Notes under the pieces: model-generated
Told to the model about the DNA's origin: nothing
Database searches by the model: none
Seen by the model: the letters and a program-made list of their open reading frames with translations, nothing else
Part shown: positions 40,701-52,700 of the stretch, one piece after another
Position numbering within the stretch: the stretch's first letter is position 1
How the letters are laid out: every line of letters starts with the position of its first letter
Source: Meghimatium bilineatum
Taxonomy: Eukaryota > Mollusca > Gastropoda > Stylommatophora > Philomycidae
Assembly: GCA_034231615.1 (NCBI GenBank)
Contig: CM067319.1
Location: 2,748,501 to 2,812,500 of the forward strand
Direction: 5' to 3'
DNA: 64,000 bases
Translations under genes and position numbers: made by a program

Positions 40701-43700
40701 TGTTGCGCCGATTGATCTTGTGATCCACCATTGACACTGACATATATCATAGATTATATTTCTTATATACAACAATAGTACTATCGTCTGGAGAGACGGA
40801 AAATGTCTACTGAATCAATTGTTTTCTGGTTTTACTGAATCTCTCTATATGGTGTAGTCACATGAAATACTTTTTTGTACAAATTTATAATTCAATCTCC
40901 AATGTTTTTTTGCTTGTGTTTTGCAGATGCAGATGTTGAAGATAACCTTGAGACAGACATGTCTAAACTTGAACTGTCAATGATGCCCAGCAATAGTTCT
41001 CAAGCAAATATACGAGGTTCGGGAAACCATTCTCACTGCAGTACTGAACTAGGTCAACAGTCTACTACACATGTTCAAATAGATGGAAGTTTACTTTGTA
41101 CTGTAACAACTAATGTCACAAATTTGGAATATACTGACTCGGGTCAAGAGTCGCATAAAAATAGTGACCTGACATTTCGCAAAATTCACACAATCAGCCA
41201 AACTGGCAACTCTCATGACATACCGACTGACAGTTTAACAAAGTCACCAGCATCCGACCTGAATTTATCAAAAATTATGCGGAACGGAGATGTCAATGAC
41301 AAAACGCTACTTCAGACTTTTGATGGAACAGATACTAGTTTAAGCCAGTTATGTTCTGATATTAAACGCATCGATATTTCACAGAAAAGTAATGTTGACA
41401 GAGATGATACATTGCATCAAGCTACTGTCGACAAGTCCTCCGAAATAGTTCACTTAACAAACAACCTCGATAAGTTATCCATAAACAGTCTCCACCGCCA
41501 AGCTGTACATGCAAGTAACAGCAAACCAGCAGTTACAGCTTCAATGGAAACTGTGGTTGAGGACAGCAAAATTAATATAAGCAAGTTAAACAGCAGTGAT
41601 GTTGTGCCTGAAGTTAGTGCAACGTTTAATATTATGCTGCAAAGTTCAAGCTCATCTGAAAGAGGGTTCGGTACAGACGGAGCCAACAAATTATGCACTT
41701 CTAGTCATATAGAGCCTAAGGTTGTTGAAAATGGGAAAGGAGAGGCAGAGACGCAAGTATCTGTGGCTGGTGAGAAACAAACAGCACACCAAAATAGACA
41801 CAAGAGCTTGCAAGATTATCTCAAGGATGCACGTAACTTCTCCATGAATACTATCTCACCAAGGTACATAAGCAATTATATTTTGTTATAACTTAAGCTG
41901 TTAGCAGTTGCATCCCATTTAAAACTAATTATAATTATATTTTGTTATAACTTAAGCTGTTAGCAGTTGCATCCCATTTAAAACTAATTATAATTATATT
42001 TTGTTATAACTTAAGCTGTTAGCAGTTGCATCCCATTTAAAACTAATTTTAATTTAAAACTAAATCATCCTGTTCTATCTCTTGCCCATCCTATCCACAA
42101 TAGAAGTCCTAATAGGTCATATGTAAACATCTGCTTTGCGACGACCTTTTCTTTTTTTCTGCTGACAGAAGCACACATTATGCTGTTGTGTGTCACTGCG
42201 AGAGGCTTCTCATATGTCACCAACCAATGAAAAGAATAAAGTAGCTCTTGTAGTGACATGCAGTCCGGTAGTGTGGTGGCGTGTTGACTAACACATTCAC
42301 AATCTCGATCAACAGCAGAGTACTAGAGTGAGTTACTAGTTTCTAATACACTGGTTCTCTTATAAACAGCATTTGGTATTGCTATGAAGTCAGATGGAGG
42401 TTGGCCATCGCATCATGCAAACTGATGTGAATGAAAAACATATGACTCTGGACTGCAAAAACATAACGAAGCTAACTTTCCTTAGGTAGAGCCTGCATAT
42501 TCCAAGTTGCATTGTGTGGATGTGAATCTTGGACAATCATCAATAATGTAAGAAATAAAATTATATCATTTTAAGCAGAATGTTACAGAAGAGTCCTCAG
42601 AATATCATGGACCAATAGGGGCATTCTGAGAGAATCATGGACCAATAGGAACATTCTGAGAGAATCATGGACCAATAGGGAGATTCTGAGAGAATCATTA
42701 ACCAATAGGGAGATTCTGAGAGAATCATGGACCAATAGGGAGATTCTGAGAGAATCATGGACCAATAGGGAGATCTGAGAGAATTGAAAGTAATAGAAAA
42801 CTGATTAAACCATGATTCTCTCTTCAAAATTACAATAGTTTGTGGCCATGTACATGACATGACAGCCTAGAGCAGACCATAATGGAGAGGATGATGCCAG
42901 GGAAATGAAATATAGAAGTAGGCCACATAGAAGAATACGCATAATATCAGAGACCACCTGAATGTGACATTCAATAGATGTAGCAAGGTTGGCTCAAGAT
43001 TGGCAGGAGTTGTCAAAACACTGATGACTGCTACATCATGTCGTGAATATATTATCTGATGTTGGTGATGATAATGCAGTGTTTCAGTAGGTTAAAAAAT
43101 TCCTCCACAAAGTGGATGTTTACATAGAACCTGTTAGGGCTTACATTGTAGATGGTCATGGTCAGTTAGTCAATTAGTTGTCTGGTCATCATCACTGCAA
43201 ACTTGACACGTCCATAGTTGCTCCAATCTCTTCCTGAGTGTATCCGCCATTACACTTCTGCTGAGAGTGCCGGTCCTCTGCTGGTTGACCATTACTTCTG
43301 CGCCCCCCTCCAAAATGTTCACTTCTAGCAATATCGCATTGCAAACCCTGATCTTTAATCCTGGCCAGTGAAAATGAATCATCATCCACACTAGTCTCAC
43401 TCTGGCATGCAATATCTCCTATGGAGTGCAAAACGTCAGCTCAATCCGTTCTTCAAATGGTTCTACCCCATCGCCCTGTGTCACAATCGTGCATGATGCT
43501 AGTTTATCTGCTCTTTCATTGTTTCAAACACCCACTTGTCCCCGCACAAAAATAAGTGTAACCACTTTCAGCTTCACCTTTCTCAATGCTTCAATCCACT
43601 GTTCGCGAACGAGACCCACTTGTATCTTCCTAATCGTACTCATAGAATCACTCAATATGCAAACCCGTGTTACTTCTATGTGCCTACCCACTCAAATGCC

Positions 43701-46700
43701 CTGGTCACTGCCATAATCTCCATGGTCATGCTACTTGTAATCACAGCAAAAGCCTCACTCTCCTCCCTGATTGTTTTACCTGTGCACTGAGCTCTGAAGG
43801 CCCAAGCACTGCAAACATGTTTAATCACAGATCCATCAGTGTATACAATCACATACCCCTCTTTGGCATTCTCACTGACCAAAACCTACACTTGCTCCAC
43901 AACCGTGGGACACCATTCTCTACATTCCCTACTAAGAGTTTGGCTAAGAGTCAGAATTTCATGTGCATAATCCACCACAGCCACCACCAAATCCTGGTAC
44001 AAAAGAAATAACAACCTCTACTCACATTGCGCAGCAGCCATTTTCTTAATTGCTGCTAAGCCTTTGCCTGCCCTAATGATAACGTGGTCAACATGTTCTC
44101 CGAAACTCAGATTTCTGTCAAAAAACACACCCAGATATCTCACTTACTGGTTCTTTCTAGCCTTTTCCCAGTAAACGAAATATGTGACATGGGTGTCTTT
44201 ACCATGTGATTGTTCATGGAAAACCAAACCTGATTTCCCACTTCTTGAGTCCTACGTTTGTTTTGTCAGATTCTGCTTCCAACGTCCGCTCATCTATGAT
44301 AATACTTAAAAGACCTTACCATTGGCTGCTTACTTTTGTCATTTTTCACAAGCACAACACATGGGAGGTGGTCACTGCCATGATGTCCCGGCATGGTCAA
44401 GATATTATTAATAGTTATTTATTCATAGTAGATGTCCTTTAATCATCTTCATTAGTAAAATTGTTGTCTTTGTGTTTGAAAAACTCAAAACACAGAAATA
44501 AATGATTACACTGTGTAACTACCTTACCTGTTTGTTACCTGAGTAAACCATCTGTTGCAGGTACCAACCAGCACCCAAGGAGTGTTCTGTACTCTCCTGC
44601 TTGAACCAATTCACAGCTGCTGAGCTTCTGACGGGTACAAACAAGTTTGGTTGTAGGGAGTGTACCAAGAGAAGACGAAAGAATTCTCATCCTTCTAAAG
44701 GTAACTACGCCATGTTCACAACTTAACTATGACATATATCTCATGTTCACAACTTAACTATGACATATATCTCATGTTCACAACTTAACTATGACATATA
44801 TCTCATGTTCACAACTTAACTATGACATATATCTCATGTTCACAACTTAACTACAACATATATCTCATGTTTTGTCTTCTTCCCTGATCAATTGTTACCA
44901 ATATCCAGTCCGATATTGGTTATGTATACAGCGGTTTATTTTACTTTATATTGGATTTCCCGCAACTTGCTTTGCAGAGCAGCTCCTATGGGCCAGATTA
45001 TCATGCTGTGGTCCCTGCTCTTGAATGATATTTTGACAGCTTTCCATATTTTGCATGAATTAAATTGTGTGACTTATGATCTTATGATACGTATCTGAAA
45101 GCTGGTTTTCAGGGGACTTCGTGCAGATTAGCTTTTGTGAGAAAATATTACAAATTAAAAATTAAAAATATTACAAATCTTGGTGCAACCGCATGTCCTC
45201 ATGTGAGTTATCTGCCTTTTTCCGTAGAAAATCACAGCTTAGGGCTAAGTTTGTAAGTGCTGTAGATTCTGTAGACTATCTCAGCAGGTAGGATCAAAGT
45301 CAGTAGCTTGATATAACGATTTCAATACTTGGGAACCATGATCCATCGTTATCCATAACATGTCAGATTGATAATATGTATTACAGCAAAACTGAATCCA
45401 GCAGCTGAAACTTGGGAAAAATGTAATGAAGTTTTGCTAATTAACTTTTAGCACCCTATGTTTACAATTACATAACTTCTCTCCTGCCGCTGACTGCCAC
45501 AGAATTAGTTTTTGGAAATGTTATGTAATCATTGGTGGCTGTTTTGAAATCATGATAACGTTTTTGTTGTTAGAGATATTTAAATAATATTTGTACATAT
45601 AAATAAAGAATTGAATTCTGCATATATTGGTGTAAGTTTTGTGTGTGTGTGTGATATGAGACGTGTGAGAAAGTGATAAAGATAGATTTAGACCTATCTA
45701 TATCTAGAACTATTGTATTTTTGGTCGCTCCAAATCTGTTGAATATTATATATTTTACATAATGAAAACATTGTGGAGCCTTGTGGTCTATTTTATTTAA
45801 TTTATTTGAAAAACTTACCTCTCAAGATTTCCACCTTCGAATCAGAATCAATAATGATTTCACTGAATATACGATAAAATAAAAGTATATAAAATCTGAT
45901 TCACTGTCATGTCGTTTCGCCTCTATGTGGATGGCTATAGATTGTTTGGATATCATAATCACACATCTCCTGACACCAGTGTAATAACAGAAACAGGAAG
46001 TTAAATAATATATCTCCCGAGAGTTGCCATAACATTTTTAAAAAAATAGTACAAATCTGCCTTTTTTTAAAATCACGTTCCACACGCTGGGCAATGGATT
46101 TTGCCTTCAGGATTAAAAAATTTGGACTGCTGTAGGGTGCTAAAGGTTAATGAAAACATAATAATGCACACAAATCTTCATTTTGACCAAAGGTCCTTTA
46201 TCAAGAATACATTCACAATAAAAATAACTACGTGTAAAAATGGCACTATTGATGTTCACATGGCAGAGCTAAATATAGATATAACCTGGATGATTTAAAA
46301 TTAGAAGGTCAGAGATGGAATAACACAGAGAGATTACGAAACAACAGGATATCATCCATACGATTGACGAGCATTGATCCCAAAGGGTTCAATCGTGACA
46401 AATTTATACATATATAGCGGTTCTCAGTGGTTGTAGTGGTAAATAATTAACAGCTGTCAATGCATGCGATGATGACAACAGTTACAGGCTTTTGTTGCTG
46501 CATCTCTGGTGTGTGTGTGGTCGATGACTGAAAAGTAAAAGTCTGGCATAGAATCGCATGCGACATATGGCACATACATGGTCAAAAATACATACATGTG
46601 TATCTTTTCATGCAGCACGTTTTATCTGTGCTTGAGATTTGATGCCTTTCACATGCAAGCATCTCCGCTGATGTTGCTGCTACACACCGGATGATTCTAA

Positions 46701-49700
46701 GAGACAGAATCTCAGGATTTGGCGTCGATGTTCAAGCTCTTTAGAGAACTTTATATATGAGGTCTACATTGAATGTAATGACACCATAGTTGTAACCTTC
46801 GATAATAGTTACCATGTTGTTCCGACAGGCTGACGTTGTGCTTGAACTAGTTACGGACATGGCGCGGGCGGGCGGAACAATAAAGAAACCTGTCGCAAGG
46901 GCCAGAGTTGTGCCCTGATGTCGACGTCTGTTTCGGTGACATTGAACTCGAAACACCATCAAGTCGAATGGCTGCTGGAACAGAGGGCGGAGCACTTATG
47001 GGAATGCCCCACGTGCTGTGAGGCCAGTTTCTAATCAAGACTCAAGATGTAATGACACACTGCATCTTCCAGTGATTTCTAATTTAGAGAACTTTATTTA
47101 TGGGGTACTACATTAAATGTATCCACAAACAGAGTCTTCCAGTGATTTCTAATTTAAGTGGCACAAATGAATGTGGAAAAATCTTAACCATTCCAGTATT
47201 TCATGTCTGTCCATGATTTTCTTTGTCCTGCTTGTTCAATCCTCAACTTTTTCCTGTGGTATCACTTTTGACAAGTAATCATGTTTGCTTGTATGTTCAA
47301 ACCAGGCAAGTTTGTGTCTTTTCATGCAAATATTTTATCATTATATTTGCACAAATGCTGTCATCTTCTACCTTGTTATCTGCAGTTGAGAAGAAAGCCA
47401 AAGACACAGTGTACTCAAATGCAAACAAGCAATACCTCATATTTAGACCACCTGTGGTTCTGACGTTACACCTGAAGCGGTTTGAACAGGTGAGTATTTA
47501 GTTCTACCTGTATTTTTTGTCTGTTATCAAACATAATTTTTGTTGGGTAGTTCTTGTTATCTGCTTTATTTGAACTGAGTATTGTGTGTATTATGTTGTT
47601 TCACAGTTATGTTGAATAGGTTTTTTATGTTCTGTCACAATTTTTTATGTTGTTTCAGTTTTTTATGTTTCACATTTTTTATGTTGTTTCACGGTTTTTT
47701 TTATGGTAGCCGAAGAGAAGTGTGACCATGCTCAGCGATGATTTTGTTAATTACAAACGTCTTCGTCTGCTTTGTCTGTCTCACAAGTTCTAACAACTCT
47801 GGTTTGAATTTATTGCTGTAAAAAGATACATTTTCTTTTGCAAGCCATGTTACGATTTCTTGTTGTGTTCTTGATGAAGTGGGAATTTTGTTTCATGCAC
47901 TACTACGTTAGGATAGGATGCATTGTCTATAACAATAAATAATGCCCTATCTAGCACTGGTAGAACTGAGTTGACTAACCAATTCCTGAAAATAGTTCCA
48001 CTCATTTCGGTGTGATAGTCTCTACAATCTAGATAATGTTTGGAAAATAAGTTCTGCCCCACTGACAAGACTATTTGTGTTACTGCTTGCATGACTTATT
48101 GCAATGTGTTTACCTTTGCTGTTGGGAACTTCCCTTTTCTTAGTTCTGTCAAGTGATTGGCACTCTTTATCAAATGTATGGTCAGCATTTACCCATGATT
48201 CATTCAGATATACTATGTCATAACCTTCCATTCTATGCTCACGTATCTGCCTCAGATATTTGCATCTTGCAGCCATGAGGTGCGTTTTCTCACATAATGT
48301 ATTCTTACCTGTAAGAGATATACAAAACATGAAACCGCTGCCCCTAACAACCTTCCATAATGTGGTTTTAGAAATATTAATATCGTAATGATTGCGCAGA
48401 CGAATTTTCAGTTTAGTGTTGCAACGTCATTTGACCTGAAATATTTTAAGCGTCTCACGTACAATAACATCTTTGTCGAAATCACCAGTTTTCCTTTTCC
48501 GATCTTGCTGTTGTTCAAGATTGATATATTTACTGTCCTGTTTTATCCAACGGTAAAATGTAATTTTATTTAAACTGAGAGCATGCTGTGTTCTTTTTTT
48601 TTAGGATTTTGTATGTCATAATATAAACAGCGCCTTCTAGCTTTCTTAATTAACTACAATTGTGTAGTCAAATTTTGCGTAATAATGAATTGACACTTCA
48701 ATCTCATATTGTAATAATGAATTGACACTTCAAACTCATATGTAATAATGAATTGACACTTCAAACTCATATTGTCATAAAACTCTGAACTACATATATA
48801 AATTGTTGAAACTGAACAAAATAGCACAATAAAAACATGTCGAATGTGCTATACTCCTTTCAGTCAACTTTAGTTTAGCTATTATTTTAAAATTGAACAA
48901 CTAGGTCATCTAACCCCTCCCCCAAAATAAATGTAGTGGAAGTGACATAAATATCCTAACAATGTCTCTTCTAAAGCATACCCCAGTATTTGAGCATTTT
49001 TTATGGGTGGCAATCTTGACAAGACATCACAATGACCAATGAAAAACATGAAGATATTCACGCAAAATAGATTTGCAAAGTCCGTCAGTAACAATGAAAT
49101 CTCTAACTAAATGGCACATTTCACACTCTTGGAAAACGTGATTTCCATTCAATAGTGAGCCAAAATTGAAGTGCTTGAAATACAAAAGTAGTTGCATTTC
49201 ACAGCAGTTAAATTCAATCACTGATGATGTCTTATTTTATGAAGCTTTTAATTGGTCAGTATATTTATGCTATGCTTCATAGCCAGTGAAGAGTTGGAGA
49301 GAGAGAGAAAAATTAACAAATAAGGCATATTTCCTCTCATCAACCAGGACTGTCTGACAGACTCTAGCGTGTTACCGTTTCCAGATTCGGTGTGTACTCG
49401 TTAGATCACCGTATGTTAAAGACATTGACATTTGTTGCTCCTCCAATGTTTCTGCTTTTTAAGCCGGCCAAGTCAGAATGCCCATATGCCATGCATATGT
49501 TGGGTGTAATGGTCTAGAGGTTACAGGGATATTTCCTGTCTCTCTGCAAACAATTCACATTCCATCTACAACATCCATGGACACGAGCCTAAAAGTGTTA
49601 GTCAGGAATACAGCAAGAGCAGCTTTTTTTCTGTTTCCAGGGTGCGCTGTAAGGAGGTACTTTTTAGGATCTTGGCTATCTGCTAACCATAGTTCCGCAT

Positions 49701-52700
49701 GAGAGCAATGCAAGACCTTTTTGTATGTTGTGGTTAATTGATCTAAATATTATATCAATAAATAATCTATAATTAATTAAAATATTCACTTTTAGGGTTG
49801 GAGTTAGGGCTAGTTATGTTTTAGATAACTAACCCTAACCATAAATATAATTATATTTAAATTAATAAATGATAAAAATAAACTTATAAACATAGGCAGG
49901 GGAAATAATCACACAGGTAGGCACTAATTGGTGCAACGCGAGCTTGACTGCGATCACAGTGCCAAAAAAAATAATTTATTTCATCGCAACAATTCTTTAC
50001 CTGTATTCAAAATAATTATTAGGGACACCACTGTATAAATCTGGTTGGTTAGTCAGAGCATTGACCTCAAATCACACTGTGTCATACATTGATTGTCTTG
50101 TTCACAGACTGGCTTGACATCTCGGAAGGTGAACCATCACGTAGACTTCCCTTTATTGCTAGATTTGGCCCCATACTGCAGTTCACTTTGCCAGGTAAGT
50201 TAACATTGATCGTGCAGCATGGAATACATCACCAAAGCATCCAATTGTCTGAAGGAGAAGATAGTGCAGAGATGTAGTCGTATATAGATAATGCAGATAG
50301 ATATATATACTCTATAGTCGTATAGATAGTCGTAGAGTATATTATATATAGATAGTGCAGAGATGAAAGGAACATGTATCCTGAAGGATAAGATAGTGCA
50401 GAGATGAAAGGAACATGTATCCTGAAGGATAAGATAGTGCAGAGATGAAAGGAACATACATCCTGAAGGATAAGATAGTGCAGAGATGAAAGGAACATGT
50501 ATCCTGAAGGATAAGATAGTGCAGAGATGAAAGGAACATACATCCTGAAACACAGGTTTCTTATGTATAGCAACAAATATGTTCTCGCCCATGTGGATCA
50601 AAAATTGGCAAATTCATCCATGTAGTGTACCTGTAATTTTTACACTGGTCAGCTTACTGGCCATCTATAAGCTGATCTTACAGCCATCTATAAATTGGCC
50701 TGTTTCCTGACCATCCAAAAACTGACCTGCTTACTGGTCATCTATAAATTGGTCTGTGTTCTGGCCATCTATAAATTGACCTGCTTACTGGTCATTTATA
50801 AACTGACCTACTTCCTGGCCATCTATAAACTGGCCTGCTTACTGACCATTTATAAACTGTCCTGCTTACTGGCCATCTATAAGCTGACCTTATGACATCT
50901 ATAAACTGGCCTACTTACTTGTCATCTATAAACTGGCCTGCTTCCTGGCCATCAATACAGAAAGAAAAGATCATTTTCATGCATATGACACAACTCCAGA
51001 CCAAATCCTGATAATCTGTAGGAGTGTGAGAAGGAACACAGAAAAGTGAGGTGAAACAGACCTGAGTTCAAATACTGCAGGGATCAAGAGACACTCGAGT
51101 CATGTGTTTTCTGAGATGGCAGACTGTGACAACATTCATCAAACACAGAGTTTTAGCTGCGGGTTAAACCAGTTGTATACTGTTAACATTCATTCTCAAA
51201 CTCCCACTGGATCTCTCTTATGCCATGATGATGGTCCTACTAGATTTCTAGCAGGATGTAGTCCAGATAACAAAGATGTTTGTTGATGTTGTATTTGTGC
51301 AAATGGTCAGACAAATCTGACTTTGGCAGAAGTCGTACACTGAGGAGGTTGGAGAGTATAAAGGGTAGTATCTCACAGTGGCAATCATTTCTCTTGGTAT
51401 CTTACAGTGGCAATCATTTCTCTTGGTATCTTACAGTGGCAATCATTTCTCTTGGTATCTCACAGTGGCAATCATTTCTCTTGGTATCTTACAGTGGCAA
51501 TCATTTCTCTTGGTATCTTACAGTGGCAATCATCTCTCTTGGTATCTTACAGTGGCAATCATCTCTCTTGGTATCTTACAGTGGCAATCATTACTCTTGG
51601 TATCTTACAGTGGCAATCATCTCTCTTGGTATCTTACAGTGGCAATCATCTCTCTTGGTATCTTACAGTGGCAATCATTACTCTTGGTATCTTACAGTGG
51701 CAATCATCTCTCTTGGTATCTTACAGTGGCAATCATCTCTCTTGGTATCTTACAGTGGCAATCATCTCTCTTGGTATCTTACAGTGGCAATCATCTCTCT
51801 TGGTATCTTACAGTGGCAATCATCTCTCTTGGTATCTTACAGTGGCAATCATCTCTCTTGGTATCTTACAGTGGCAATCATTTCTCTTGGGAAGGCCAGG
51901 ATCTTATCTCATTCTCTTTCTCCTGCATAGCTTATCTATGACTCCATGTGTTTGCTTGCGTATGACAGCAACACGCAAGCCCCCTCACCCCCCTCAACAC
52001 CATTCCCAATCCCAAAGGCAGACTTGAATGTAGAACATCAGATGGCAGGGCAGGCCAGATGGCAGGACAGGTCAGATGGCAGGACAGGTCAGATGGCAGG
52101 ACAGGTCAGATGGCAGGACAGGTCAGATGGCAGGACAGGTCAGATTGTAGGACAGGTCAGATGGCAGGACAGGTCAGATGGCAGGACAGGTCAGATCGTA
52201 GGACAGGTCAGATGGTAGGACAGGTTACTACACGAAAGTCTTCCTGCGAGCTATGTCATCATCTCTCTACTCGACTCTCAGACATAATTATTTAAGATGG
52301 CTTGGACTTGAGAAAGGGTGTCAAATGATCGAGAGAGTGCATGTCTCTTCCTTATTTCTATTTCTAGGGAGTGAAAGAAGGACAGACAAAAGTGTTGTAC
52401 TCTCTCTATGGAGTAGTGGAACACAGCGGTCGCTTGAGTGGGGGTCACTACACGGCTTACATCAAAGTTCGTCCAGGTATGACCTCACACACTCAGTTTA
52501 TGTACACACATCCTCCAGGACCGAATGATTTGCTGAATGTGTAAGTATTTTATTGGTTATTTTTAATGAGGGCTGTATGCTGCTTGTATATATTGTTTAA
52601 TGAGGGCTGGGAGGTGGAGCTGCATCTTTATATAGAATCATCTATAATGTATCTCCATCTTTATATAGAATCATCTATATTGCATCTATATAGAATCATC

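Noticed and set aside
51365-51941. Three overlapping + frames of about 200 codons
   Set aside because: Same cause: a 29-bp array read in all frames.
52368-52486. Exon 20 ending at CCAG|GTATGA
   Set aside because: It leaves phase 1, which breaks the frame of the strongly conserved exon 21; the donor at 52541 fits in phase.
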